From the NCBI GenBank assembly GCA_029721435.1, contig CM056573.1, forward strand, positions 121,421,447 through 121,485,446: 64,000 nucleotides of DNA. Direction: 5' to 3'. The translations under genes and the position numbers were made by a program. The notes beneath the pieces are model-generated. The model made no database searches and was not told the origin of the DNA. It saw only the letters and a program-made list of their open reading frames with translations. The DNA comes from Gymnothorax reevesii (Eukaryota; Chordata; Actinopteri; Anguilliformes; Muraenidae). Positions 44,621-56,384 of the stretch are shown here, piece by piece; positions within the stretch are counted from its first letter, which is position 1; each line of letters opens with the position of its first letter.

Positions 44621-45289
44621 CCATCATGAGATGCTTCTTGTGTGAACCCTTGGTAACATCTTCTTATAGGCCAATAATTATGACTAAACCAGCTGCTATT
44701 AATTTGCACTGATAGTGGCAGGATTGCTGTCTAAATGGTGACAGATTTCAGCTGGTTTCTTGGCTTTCCATGCCTTTTTGCACCTCTTTTTCTTCATGTA
44801 TTCAATACTTATTCCCTGTGTAATTACACTTTATTACACATAACTTAATTTGTGGACTTATTTGTTTTGATTTCTTTGCATGTGTGGATTACTTTGGTAG
44901 TAACCAACATCTGGTGAAAGTTTCATGTCAATAGCCCCATTAGAAATATATTTACTGATAAAAATGTTGATGCACTCAATACTTACTTTCCCCTCTGTAG
45001 TTCCTCATGCTGAAGACACATACAGCAAACCTGGGTTGCCTTCCCCGCTATGGTTTGAACTTTGTCCTTGAATTCCGCGTCACCTGGGATTGACCTAGTT
45101 TCACTCGGTTTACGTCAACCCCTTGTTTAGCGCGGGCATAGCCTCAAGTTGGAGAAAAATACATGTGTCGGGGGGAATCTATACTGTCCTTTCGTTATGA
45201 TGCGGTTATAATTATTCAAAATTGAAAATGCAATCCAGGCACTTACATGTGAAAAAAAGGAAGGAAAAATGGATTAAAAAGCCTTTGTT

Positions 45290-45365
45290 GTAGTGGCTAA
45301 AACATTAAAAAAGCCAACATGTTTCAACTACAATGGGTCTTCATCAGGGCTTCATAAAGGATCAA
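45290..45365 (+). repeat. Repeat tail with 'tcttcatcagggcttc' motif
   Basis: The arrangement acatgtttcaactacaatgg then gtcttcatcagggcttc resembles 3' regions of certain vertebrate retroelements (Penelope-like, from memory), where a 'gatgaag...gaaac' palindrome-like segment recurs. A comparable segment lies at 53930-53985. Confidence 0.35.
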
Positions 45366-45689
45366 TTTGTATGTCTGGTAAAAGGAATCCCACTACAAGA
45401 AGTTCAAAGTCAAAAATTCAACATTAGAAATGTTATCTATGTTCTATTCAGAGATGCCAAGGCTTACACCTTAGACGTGAGTCTCTCCTCTTAGTGGCAT
45501 TCACGTTCCTGAGCCATAGTCAGCAATTATTCAATCAACGCGCACTGAAGAAATTCCTTCGCGGAATTTAAGTCATTGTGCATCAAGTTAATCAGTTTCA
45601 CGTGCATTACGGTGGATTTCTCCACGAATGACACGGAAATCGATTATGACTCGGGAATTCTCGGGCTTGTCTTTACTGTGGGATTAAAA

Positions 45690-45765
45690 GCAATAGAATT
45701 ACATAAAAATGTTTCAAATGGTCTTATTTCAGTTAAACAATTTAAACGATCATGAAGCATATGCA
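45690..45765 (-). repeat. Dispersed repeat A, second block, reverse orientation
   Basis: tgtttcaaatggtcttattt, then ttaaacaatttaaacgatca, is the reverse complement of sequence at 18190-18240 with modest divergence. Confidence 0.45.
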
Positions 45766-45999
45766 TTGGGTCTCATTCATGAAACGTGAGCAGAATGAAT
45801 TTGTGAATCTATTTCAGGATTGGGGTTGTACACAAGGGAGGTAACAAGCTAGGCAGGTCAACAGGTGTGAGGAATAATCTAAACTTAAACTGAGAGGGGA
45901 AAACACAAGAGGTAATTGCACAATACAATTTGGGAAACAATGACCAAGACTAGGTTACACAAGACAACCTTAAACAACAATGGGCTCTAATTTCTTGAC

Positions 46000-46290
46000 G
46001 CAGCTCAGGGTGGCGCAGCGTGGCATAGCTTGACGCAGCCCATGCAGTGGTAATTTCGTCCGGTGCAGCCCGCGCAGTGGTAATTTCGTTAGGTGCAACA
46101 CCGTGCGCAGCCTTTGGTTGACGAACGTGCGCCGAGATGGGTGTGGCGGCGTAGTAGGGGGAGGTGTCTCATTTTCGTCAAGGCGCAGTGACAATTTTGT
46201 AGAAAAAGTCTCTGTTGCAGTTGCGCAGAGAACTCGCCAGCTCCAACCTGGTTTACTTTCTGTGCAGTGGTAATTTGGCTGACCGGCGCA
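46000..46290 (+). repeat. Dispersed element with internal 30-bp tandem units, copy 2
   Basis: Second copy of the element at 16545-16770: units around gcagtggtaatttcgtccgg, the 3' block cgtgcgccgagatgggtgtg and gtagtagggggagg, then further gcagtgg-taattt-type units. Same orientation as copy 1, 29.5 kb away. Confidence 0.75.
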
Positions 46291-46929
46291 CAGTGCGCAC
46301 ACGTCACTGAAACCTCACAGGCAGGTTTCCAGAATGTCAGGCACATTTCAATGCAATAAATAATTACAGAAAGCACTATTTAATGTAACTATATGAATCA
46401 GGACATAAATTATAGTATCTATATCGATTGTCCTGATGTCAGATTAAAGGCGTAATGGAAACTCGACCTGGCTTAATCAATGCAGCTGAATCTGTGATGC
46501 AAACTAACAACTTCACATCTTTCTCAGCCAACCACATATATAATGCTTGCGTCATGCTCAGTAAAGCCGCTTGCATACTGGACGCGAAACGAATTTTTCG
46601 CACGACTGATTACAGTCAAAGTCAATGCAAAGACGCGAATACTGTTTATTCTTCTCTTTTCTGGGTGCAGAATTTTGTATTAAAACCTTTCAAATAAACA
46701 AAGTTTACTAGTTCTTAAGTTGTTAGGAATATTAAAAACAAATTTGTCCGGAAATGTGCATATCTGAAATGTCAGGGCGGCGCAGCCGCATTCATACAAC
46801 AATTATATTAAATTGAAGAGAGAGATGAGTAAACAGGATATTGCAACATCAAAAGGAACCCTGTCCCTGCTGCCATAGGTCTTCTGAACAAGTGACTGAT
46901 TAACCTGTTTGTTCTATTTATTATTGTTC

Positions 46930-47045
46930 TGTGTTGTTATATGTGTTGTTACTCTGTGATTGTTGTTGATTGTTTTTGTTACTGCTGGCTGTAGAGCAAT
47001 TTGTCCAATGGGGACAATAAAGACTTCTTGAACTCTTGATCTTGA
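46930..47045 (+). repeat. LINE 3' tail
   Basis: Ends with caatggggacaataaagact then repeated tcttgaac-type units, the usual end of a 5'-truncated fish LINE. No coding part remains. Confidence 0.6.
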
Positions 47046-48764
47046 ACCCAAGTGACCTTAACTGATGAGTGAAAGGTGCGTAGATCTCTCTCAAATATTG
47101 ATAAAAAATAGCTGCTTTCTCTTCATAGTTAGACTTGTTCAGTTGACATGTCAGGTGGTACAGCCAATATAAAACTAAGAAAAAGTTATTTTATTCTAAA
47201 ACTCTTTATTGTATTGTAAAAATGAATGAATGAATGAATGAACTAGCTAGCAAAGTCAAAAGGTTATATAGGTGTCCAGTTTGATACCTGAATAATTGGG
47301 AACTAGTAGCAAATGACTACTCAGCCGCACGGGGAAAAAAAATATCCATACGTGATAGTGGATGCAGTATCACAGCTGAGTCAACGGGAGGCACCTTTGC
47401 AGGGGAAATCTCTGGCGCTACGCCAGCCTTGAAAGTTACTTCCCTCCGTTTCACCACGTCTGACCACGCACTTTTTCACCGGAAAAACAACACAGCCTAT
47501 AAGTCATTTTCAAATTCAAGTTGCAAGTCCGCAAGAACCATGCCAAGGAAAAAACCATAAGGAAGACACAAAGAACGTTTGCTATATTTCTGTGTTGAAA
47601 GACAGGAGGTCAGTACACATTTTCTTGCATGATCTAATAAAAATCATACGCTGTTTGAACTCTTTGAAATTTTGTTGTTGATTTTTGATGAGGCTTTTAT
47701 ATTTAGGATATTTTCTCAGTTGCATGGGTGAAGACATATGATCTTGGTGTAGATTTACTTTTTAAGCTGAATGGATACTTGGTTTAAAAGGTGTTCCTGC
47801 TGGTTATTAGAGACATTTTAACATGACCTATTTTGGTTGAATTTGGATGTAGAATGCGTGGAAATTACTCGATTTTTGCCCCAGAAAAAGCTAAAATGCT
47901 GGACTTTTCGGGGGCTTCCTCCCCTGAGCCCCCACAGGGGCACTGCCCCTTGATCCCGCCACTGCCAGGAAACCCCCCCTGACAACTCATTTGATCCGGC
48001 CCTGTACTCTATTCGTGTTTTGCACTGTTTTCAAAATATCTTTGTTAAATACACGGTTATGCATTAATTGGGACCCTATTGTTAATCTTTCATGCAAATT
48101 CAAAGCATTTGAAAAGCACTTTCAAAAGCAGTTTCGCTTGCAGACGTAGCCTTCTGTCCACATGTTTTAACCTTGTGCTGAAAGTGTGCTATTGATATTC
48201 GGCAGACGTCAGCATAACTTAGACTATGCTTGGTTTGGCTACTGGATTTCATCTGCGGTTTCACTTTCATGCAGGTATGTGTTATTTGCATGAATAATTA
48301 TGATGTAATTGCATCCAGGCACCGTATTCCTGCTTATTTTGTTATTTTTCATACGAAGATAACTAATGTATGCAGATGGATGCATGGCCGCAGCGTGGAC
48401 ATGTATCATCTAGCTAGCAAGCTTCTCTCCTTCACATTTTCCGTTTCGCTTTCATGTTCTTCTCATCCTTCAGAGACACAACACAGCTATGAAAATACAC
48501 CGGTTACTCAAGGACTTGAAGAACCTTTACACCTTAGTTTCATTTGCACTGAGTATTCCTCCTTCCAATGCGCAAGTCGAGCGGTGTTCTCACTGATGGG
48601 CCAGAGGTGGGATGGGTGCAGAAATAGGTGCAGTGTTGAGTTAATCGAGTCTGAGTTGCAGATCAAGCACAATTTCACACAGTCATGTTAAGAGTTCATG
48701 GAATGGGCCAGGAACAGACATGACCTCTTAAAGGCAGCATCATCATCAGAAAAATATGACTAAG

Positions 48765-49195
48765 AGGTAACCATTGCCTTTTGGATTTTGATAACATCAT
48801 ACCCTCTCTCTGAAGAGGTGTTGGTGGGCCAGTAGGTTGCGATCTTCTCTCTGGTGGAATAATCCCCAATGCCCCAGTGCGGTAACGGGGACACTGTACT
48901 GAAGGAGACGCCGTCTTTCAGATGAGACGTGAAACCAAGGTCCTGACTCACTGTGGTCATTAAAGATCCTATGACACTCTTCGATAAGAGTAGGGGGTTC
49001 CCCAGTGTCATGGCTAAAGTCCCAACCTGGCTCTTTCCACCTGCCACCTAATCATCCCCTGATCCAATTGGCTGTGCAAATTGCCCTCTCCCTCCCCACT
49101 TCAACCCCCAGGGCTCCCTTGAAAAAGAGATTTCAATCTCAATGGGACTTCCCTGGTTAAATAAGGGTTAAATAAATAAAATAAATAAAAATCTC
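48765..49195 (+). repeat. LINE/SINE-type repeat with (aaat)n tail
   Basis: Contains ttcagatgagacgtgaaacc, aaggtcctgactcactgtgg and caatgggacttccctggtta followed by a (aaat)n tail: a widespread teleost retroposon (aaaccgaggtcctgac in other copies I recall). Plus orientation; tail ends near 49195. Confidence 0.7.
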
Positions 49196-49273
49196 TTGTA
49201 AAAAGTATTGCAGTGCCTGAAGAGAAGAGCTTCATATGTGACCTGACCAGCAGAACTATGTGGTTTTTATTTA

Positions 49274-49780
49274 CAGCAGGGTGACCAGATTTTAGTAAAT
49301 CAAATACGGGACACTATGCGAGGGAGCGAAGCAAGCGAGGGGGGTACACATTTTATTCACAATAGAGCATAGACAACATATCAGATGTTAAAAGTAAGAC
49401 ATTTTACCATTTCATTAAAAATATTTGCTCATTTTTTGAATTTGATGGCAGCAACACGTCTTTAAAAAGTTGGGACAAGAGCAACAAAAGGTTAGAAAAG
49501 TAAATGGTACAAAAAAAAAACAGCTGGAGAAGCATTTTACAACTAAGTAGGTTAATTGGCAACAGATCAGTAACATGACTGGCTATAAAAAGATTTATTC
49601 ATTTTAGAGAGGCAGAGTCTCTCAGAACTAAAGATGGGCAGATGTTCACCAATCTGTAAAAAATGTGTCAAAAAATTGTGTAACAATTTCAGCAAAATGT
49701 TCCTCAATGTAAAATTGCGAAGACTTTGAATGTCCTAACATACATTGTATTTCATTTACTAAAATCTGGTCACCCTGCTG
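49274..49780. mobile_element. MITE with TA duplication and 34-bp ends
   Basis: TA at 49272-49273 and 49781-49782. Ends cagcagggtgaccagatttt are identical on both sides and continue as agtaaatsaaatac, one mismatch in 34 bp. The interior is mostly a piece of a Tc1-like element (49345-49748). Confidence 0.85.
49345..49748 (+). mobile_element. Tc1-like 5' fragment inside the MITE
   Basis: Matches the 5' third of the Tc1-like family at 35609: cagagtctctcagaactaaag, then caaaatgttcctcaatgtaa and gcgaagactttgaatgtcc. It lies between the MITE's inverted ends, either inserted or captured. Confidence 0.75.
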
Positions 49781-49916
49781 TACGATCTGAAGGAATGAAG
49801 GCCATTAAATGGCAGAATTTCAGTTGCAAATACAACACAGCAGTACTGATCACTTATTGTTGACTCTGACATGTCCTGACTGATGCAGCACTACTGGTAT
49901 GCTAACTTTCTTGCAG

Positions 49917-50093
49917 ATTCTGAAACAATGTGTGAACTGAAGCCTGCAAGAGACCTCTTGTCAGGAGAATTTTTTGAGCCTGATCTTGGGGCCAGTGGCC
50001 CTCGTTGCCAGTCTGAAGAGGACAACGGGAACAGAAGTATGGAATGTGATCATGGTGATGCTACAACACCTACACACATCTATGACCCTGCTG
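49917..50093 (+). CDS. Possible internal exon of unknown gene or element (177 bp)
   Basis: An open stretch with acceptor tttcttgcag just before it and donor gtaagt just after. It is 59 codons, phase 1 at both ends, and encodes an acidic peptide including MCELKPARDLLSGEFFEPDL and GNRSMECDHGDATTPTHIYD. No known domain recognised. Codon usage and clean splice sites look exon-like, but it is antisense to gch and sits among transposons, so it could be an exon of an unlisted transposable element or a chance open frame. Confidence 0.4.
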
Positions 50094-50906
50094 GTAAGTG
50101 TGAACAGGAGCTGATCATGCTGTTGTACATGAACCATACATGAGGAGATGTTATCCATCATAATTCTTGACTGATCTGTTGTCCCGTATTCAAAAAAATT
50201 AGTGTCACTCTCTATTTTTGAAAGCCCTTCCAATAATTTTGAATTTAAATAATGGCTGCATTTTTGCTACAAAACATGCTATGGTATCATCATATAACAT
50301 TGAACTACAACCCTCAAAACGCAATGACTTTCAAATCACACCAGCCGTTTTTTATGCATAATAGAACAGATAACATAGCAAATGTTGAAAGTGAGAAATT
50401 TTACAATTTTATTCCCAAAATGAGCTCATTTCAAATTTCATGGCTGCTACAGATCTCAAAAAAGTTGGGACAGGGGCCTGTTTACCATGGTGTAGTATCC
50501 CTTCTTCTTTTTAACACAGAGTGGAGGCGTCTGGACATTGAGGAGACAAGTTTCTTGAGTTTAGCCATTGGAATTTGATCCCACTCTTGTTTAATACAGG
50601 CTTCTAGCTGCTAGAGAGTTTTGGGTCTCCTTTGACAGAATTTTTGTTTAATTATGCGCCAAATGTTCTCAATCGGTGAAAGATCAGGACCGCAGGCAGG
50701 CCAGTTCAGCACACGGACTCTTCTACTTCAAAGCCATGCTTTTGTAATAGCTGCAGCATGTGGTTTTGCATTGTTCTGCTGAAATGCACAAGGCCTTACC
50801 GAGAATAGATGTTTTCTGGAGGGGAGCACATGTTGCTCTAAAACATTTATATACACCTTTCAGCATTCGTGGTGCTTTTTAAAACATGCAAGTATCCCAC
50901 ACCATA

Positions 50907-52136
50907 CCCACATAGCAAAAAGCATTAATTCAATGTTGGATTTTGGTCAGAATGGTTATTTTTGATTGAGTGTAACTTCTTTTGAATCTTTAATAAATAA
51001 CTAAATGAACAATGGTCTGTTTTATTGTTTTTTTGTTAATAGAGCATGCAGTAAAACAGCTGTTCTCAACCTTGGTTTCTTAAAAAAATGGAAATGGACA
51101 ATCTGTAAGGGTTTTTGCCTTGTAGCCCCTCCTCTGTGGCTTTCCACCACCTTAACGAGCTGCGCCTGTTGCTTCTTAAGGTGGAGGTGATTATCTGAAG
51201 TATATAGGGCTGGCAGTTGCCAGTTCTCATCAGCACTGCATTTTGGTTTTATCATTGATGTGTGTGATTTTAACCCTCATGATATGGTGATGCTGCTCCC
51301 TGTTTTTATCACCGTGTGTGTGTTTTTTTTTTTTTTTAAACTATTTATTAAATCTCCAGCTTGTACCAGCCTGGCATTTCGGTCCTGCATTCTTTTAGGT
51401 CCATGGTCCTAGCTACCACTGGACAGCAGTTTATGTCTGGTGGGGTGTGAAACCATGACACAATCTATGAGCTCACAACACATTTTCAAATATTCAACAA
51501 TAAAATGATGAAATGAAGTACAGGGTTCCCCAAAACATGTCCCTGTAAAGTGGGGTCTTTGTATAAATAGGTAGAGAATCACTGCAGTATAGCATAGCCT
51601 ACTTAATGAACGAGTTCAGCAATTTAACCTTCGTCTGTATGTTTTTAATATGCCTCATTTAAATAATTAATCGTTTTACTTTATTTGGTGTTTTAAAGTT
51701 CTGCGGGAGTTGCTCCAAACTTGTTTATTAGTGGCATCACTGCCATTCAGACATATGTCAGTGATATCACTGACTAGTAGACTACTATTAGAGTAAGAAA
51801 CTGATTATTTTTTAATGAGGCATATTAAAAACATACAGAGGAGGGTTGAAAAGTGTTGAAATGGCCCTTTAATAACATCGTTTCAATGTATAATGCAATG
51901 CATTCTTATAGTTGAAACAATGTTGATACAATTCTACATTCTTTCAATGTTGATCATATCATAGTTGAATCAAGGTTGATTCATTGTCAGAATTGATTGG
52001 AAATTTAACGTTATTTCCATGTTGATCATAGCAAGCATTTTCAGTGTTTTTTTTTCAATATCTGACCTCAATGTTAATTGCAATCTTCAGCCTGACAATA
52101 TCACAATGTTGATTCGATCACTTTTTGCTATCTGGG
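50907..52136. mobile_element. TA-flanked DNA transposon (1230 bp) nested in Tc1-like element
   Basis: The host reads cacacca/ta/tgcactaaagc across it. Ends cccacatagcaaaaagcatt and (reverse complement) cccagatagcaaaaagtgat; ta at 50905-50906 and 52137-52138. Subterminal regions are rich in 'caatgttga/tcaacattg' units (51900-52110). No transposase; the superfamily is undecided (TA targets occur in several). Confidence 0.8.
51628..51845. mobile_element. Small MITE (218 bp) inside the TA-flanked element
   Basis: Inverted arms ccttcgtctgtatgttttta and (reverse complement) ccctcctctgtatgttttta, then atatgcctcat, about 35 bp with few mismatches. Left flank ttaa (51624-51627), right flank ttga (51846-51849), so probably a decayed TTAA duplication; ccc/ggg ends fit piggyBac-type MITEs. 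Confidence 0.7.
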
Positions 52137-52778
52137 TATGCACTAAAGCATCCCAATACCATCAGTGGTGCTGCCTTTTTAACTGAACGCTGATGACAGA
52201 AGGGGTGGTCTTTCTCCTCTTTAGATCAGAGGACACAACGCCCATAATTTTCAACAAGAATGTCAAATTTGGACTCATCTAACCGCAGGACACTTTGCCA
52301 CAGTCCATTTTAAATGAGCCTTGGCCCACAGAACACGGCGGCTTTTCTGGATCATGCTAAAGAATGGCTTCCTTTTTGCATGATAGAATTTTTGGTGACA
52401 TCTGTGGATGGCACTGCAGACTGTCTTTACAGACAGTGGTTTATTGAAGCATTACTGGGCTCATTTAGTAATGTCAATGACAAAATCATGCCGGTGAGTG
52501 ATGCAGCGGCGTCTGAGGTCCCGAAGATCATGGGCATCCAGTAAAGGTCTTCGGCCTTGCCCTTTACGCACAGAGATTTTTCCAGTTTCTCTAAGTCTTT
52601 TCATAATGTTATGCACTGTCAATGATGAAACCTTCAAAGCCTTTGCAATTTGGCATTGAGGAACATTGTTTTTAAAGTATTCCACAATTTTTTTTCACGC
52701 AAACCTTCCCAGGTTCGAGAGCCTCTGACCATTTTTCTGAGAGACTCAGCCTCTCTCAGACATCCCTTTCATAGTGTG

Positions 52779-53123
52779 GGTGAAAACACTTGTGGACCAA
52801 GTGTTCTCCTAACCCTTGTAAATCTACCTTCAAGGAATGGACACATTCTCCAGAGTCTGAAGCGATTGGGTTTATTGTAAGTCGCTCAAAGTTAAGTACA
52901 AAATCCAGGCTGGTCTGCGCCGCAAACCACATAGCATTCATTCTTCTTCAATCACCTGACACAGACTGACCACTGACTGTCCGAACCCTCGTATTTACTA
53001 CCCTTTTGACACGTCCCACTAGGTGGGATTAAACGCGACTCTTCCCACCTCTTCCCAACATTATTACTTTCTGACTGGTTCATTGTCATATAGCAACACT
53101 CCACCCTTTGTAACAAGTTTGCC
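52779..53123 (-). mobile_element. LTR-like sequence, minus orientation
   Basis: On the minus strand it starts tgttacaaagggtggagtg and ends ttttcacccaca, with aataaaccc at about 52870 followed by a 90-bp U5-like part. It begins exactly where the Tc1-like element is cut off. No matching target duplication, so a truncated or solo LTR is only probable. Confidence 0.5.
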
Positions 53124-53426
53124 ATTACATGATAATGTCAATTAATTTTAAGCCGCCAGGGACGCTCAAAGACCACTTATGAGCCTCCCAAACCTTGGGT
53201 TCAGCAAAGTTCAGTAACTTATCTGGGTCATGGATGGTTCCAGAACACTTAGGTGTGCATGCTCAGGTAGTGGGGCTGTAAAATGATGTTTATTTGCATA
53301 ACAACCAATCAACCAACCAACCAATCTGGGGAGCACATGCATGCGCTGGGGAGGCTTTGTATCGTCATAAGGTCTTGACTGCAGTGTGAGCCATAGCGTA
53401 TTGAGCTGAGTTGCTCTTTGAATATA

Positions 53427-54805
53427 GCCACCAGGTAGTGCTGGTGAGAGGAAGCTTCATGAAGCATTGAAGCTTTCCAGCCAAATGTTTTGAAGTGTGG
53501 TTCATTTCTTGAGGTTTCGAATGCACTCTAGAGACCCCTATTAGTCAATAAAAACACATACGAATTGCGCTTACTATGAAATGATGGGCAAGCATGAGCT
53601 TACAGCGTGAAAGAGGCAAAATCAATAAATGCAAAATAAAATCAAGTGTTCTGACTACATATTATGTAATAATGAAACTAAAAGATACTTACGGGGACTG
53701 GACAGAGGGCTGTGAATGTGCTTGTTAAACAAAGAGCTTTGTATTTTTGTTTAAAAAAATAATGAGCATTTCCCCTAATAAGAAAGGGAGAAGCTATCAG
53801 ACTAAGGGAATTTAACATGTATCGGAAATTATTTGAAAAGGTTTGAAAATATGACATAAAATAATAGTCTGCAAAGAGATAAATGGTAACGTCCGCACAC
53901 AAAGACAATGCTCCCCAAAAAATTTATTCTGTCGTCAACGTTTCGATCGCAAAGTGATCTTCGTCAGGATAAAAGAAAACAGCACGCTCACATCTCTATA
54001 AGCGCTTACTCAGATTCACAATTGAACACAATCCTTGACATCAGGTGTGAACAATTACTCAAATCAATCAACAGGGCACAGGATGTAATCTGCAGAGTGA
54101 GCAAAGGTGTGTGTGCTGAAGAAAGAGCACATAGAAACATACCATCCCAAGACAAGTATATATAAAATTTTTGTTTTGTTTTTAGTTTAAGACAAATGGA
54201 TATCAACCTGGACACAAAAAATATTAAGAATCAATTGTACATCAAAGAACAGAAAAACTGCAGAAAAAAATAAATCAAACTAACCAAGGAAGATACATGA
54301 AAAATATGGCAAAGTATGCAACTGCCCCCATCCCCTCAGTAATACACATGCATAAATGAAAAAGAGGGGAAAAAACAAAAAAGAAAAAATATTAAATAAA
54401 AAAAAAATAATATTCTAACAATTTGGCCTAATAGCCTCACTAAGTGACATTATTCAGTGAAATCAAATCAAAGTATTCTCGAACGGGTGAAAACTTTCTC
54501 TTTCTTGAAGGCTCCATCGCACGCAATGACAAACTCGCACACTGCACAAAATTGCCAACCGCACAGACAAACCAAAACTACTGACAACTATCCATGAGCT
54601 GCGGAAAAAGATTGGGACATTTGATAGTCGAATCACTCGCCGAAAGTGACCCCCCTTCTCGAGGCGACATCCTAAAAGAGCCTTAAAAAGCAAAGAGTGA
54701 CGTCATTTCGTCGAGACGACGGAGCTCCGTTAGGAAGTGTTTCACGTTTTTGATACAAGCTCCGAAGCCTTGGTGTCGAGGGTAACAGCACTACCACCTA
54801 GTTCG
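53427..54805. other. Composite repeat region, ends uncertain
   Basis: An inverted pair, ccaggtagtgctggtgagag at 53430 and ggtagtgctgtt in reverse complement near 54790, may mark the ends of one element. Inside are gaagcttcatgaagcattga, a segment with gtcaacgtttcgatcgcaaa then gtgatcttcgtcagg (53935-53972, retroelement-tail-like), and an A-rich stretch (54200-54420). No coding capacity. Confidence 0.3.
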
Positions 54806-54987
54806 CTTGTAAACTAACTATAGAAAACCTTTGTAAATTATCATCATTTTAAGGCGATAAGATTTATTTCTTGCCCCAACTTGACTAACTTTACCAGCTG
54901 TCATAGGCCTGTACTTATCTCAGGTTTCGTGGCAGTTTCGTCCGACCGAACTGAAGCTACTTTTACATTTTTGGGACGTTAGCTAAT

Positions 54988-56288
54988 TTGGAAGCTAGTT
55001 CAATCTTGAAATTGTCCCTCCTTTCTGGAGTTTTTCCATCTTGTTTTAAAACTGCCCTGGTTAAACCCCAGCTGAAGAAACCCGGCCTTGATGTAGAGTC
55101 TCTCGCAAATTACAGACCTGTCTCAAACCAGTCTTTTTTGTCCAAGGTTTTTGAGAAGGTGGTGTCAAACCAGCTCCTGGAGTACTTATCTGCACATAAT
55201 CTTTTTGAGTCATTACAGTCTGCATTCCGAGTGAATCACTCCACTGAAACAGCACTGACTAAGGTGGTGAATGATTTATTATTAGCTGCAGACTCAGACT
55301 CATCATCAGTTTTATTACCTCGGAGTCTTGCGATGTAAGGCATGGGGTTCCTCAGGGGTCTGTCCTAGGTCCACTGCTGTTCTCATTATATCTAGCGCCA
55401 CTGGGTCACATTTTGCGCTCTTATGGAATTGATTTTGATTGTTACGCAGATGATTTGCAGTTATATATGCCGATTGTGGCAGGAAATGGTTCTGTTGCAT
55501 CGAAACTTGAGTCCTGTCTGGCTGCTGTTAGAGGCTGGTTGTCGGCAAACTTCCTGCTTCTTAACTCTGCCAAGACAGAAATGATGGTGGTCGGCCCTGC
55601 AAGACTGAATCACCTGTATGATGGCTTCACTCTGTTACTTGATGAATTTGCCATTCGTAGTAGAGACAGAGTTAAAAATCTGGGAGTTGTATTTGACCAA
55701 ACTCTTTCTTTTGGTCTTCACATTAAAGAGGTGACAATAGTGTCCTTTTTTCACCTGAGAAATATCGCCAAGATAAGATCAGTCCTGTCTTTCAGGAATG
55801 CTGAGACTCTTATTATACATGCATTTATTTCATCAAGGTTGGACTATTGTAATGTTCTACTGTCGGGTCTGCCCAAGAAGAATTTGCGAGGGCTGCAGGT
55901 GGTGCAGAATGCAGCGGCTCGCCTTCTGACTGGGTCAGACAGATATGAGCACATAACTCCAGTGCTCTCCTCTCTTTACTGGTTGCCTGTTAATGCCAGA
56001 GTGGATTTTAAAGTGCTACTGTTGACTTTTAAAATTGTAAATGGTCTGGCACCCTCTTACCTCATTGATATGGTGGATCCATATGTGCCTGCTCGGGCAC
56101 TTCGTTCTCAGGGGACTGGCCTTCTGAGTGTCCCTAAGGTCCGCAAAAAGACTACTGGTCAGCGGGCCTTTTCTTTCCGAGCTCCCACTCTATGGAACAG
56201 TCTCCCTGTTGATATTCGGTTAGCATGCTCGATTGATGTATTCAAAGCGAAGCTGAAGACCCACCTGTTTAATGTTGTTTACTGCTAA
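54988..56288 (+). pseudogene. L2-like LINE ORF2 (reverse transcriptase), internally deleted
   Basis: Two frames: 54988-55338 encodes SGVFPSCFKTALVKPQLKKP, ANYRPVSNQSFLSKVFEKVV and STETALTKVVNDLLLAADSD; the second from about 55330 gives CDVRHGVPQGSVLGPLLFSL and the catalytic DCYADDLQLY (about 55440), then SSRLDYCNVLLSGLPKKNL, RYEHITPVLSSLYWLPVNAR and TLWNSLPVDIRLACSIDVF to the stop. The segment with the first catalytic Asp (the LDLSAAFDTV region of this family) is deleted at about 55318, causing a frameshift. Endonuclease and 5' part are missing. Confidence 0.9.
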
Positions 56289-56384
56289 TCTTATGGTGTG
56301 TTGTGTCTTTGTCTTGTTATTTGTTTTTAAGCTTTGTAAAGCACTTTGATTGAAAGCGCTCTATAAATAAAATTATTATAAAAG
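56289..56384 (+). repeat. 3' UTR and tail of the L2-like LINE
   Basis: Ends with ttgtaaagcactttgattga, aagcgctctataaataaaat and (att)n, the stem-like tail used by L2/CR1-group elements for retrotransposition. It directly follows the ORF2 stop. Confidence 0.85.

Larger units (their letters stand above)
43100..44997 (-). mobile_element. Tc1 element with inverted duplication of its 5' end (1898 bp)
   Basis: TA duplications at 43098-43099 and 44998-44999; ends cagcagggaaaataagtatt and (reverse complement) cagaggggaaagtaagtatt, with about 190-bp terminal repeats. The transposase is on the minus strand (43600-44620). The left arm additionally contains, on the plus strand, a second copy of the transposase start region (43275-43575), matching 44555-44810 inverted. 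Confidence 0.9.
50305..52778 (-). mobile_element. Tc1-like element, minus strand, split by a nested transposon
   Basis: Same family as 35609-37722. The 3' end at 50305-50500 lacks the outermost bases; the 5' side stops at 52778 where an LTR-like sequence begins. Transposase pieces on the minus strand: 52461-52685 (CQIAKALKVSSLTVHNIMKR, LDAHDLRDLRRRCITHRHD) and C-terminal pieces at 50490-50900. Interrupted by 50907-52136. Confidence 0.85.

Noticed and set aside
48230..48691. 153-codon open frame
   Set aside because: Mixed composition, no recognised domain, no splice or promoter context; likely chance.
52779..53123. Certain solo LTR
   Set aside because: Ends and poly(A) signal fit but flanking bases do not repeat, so only LTR-like is claimed.
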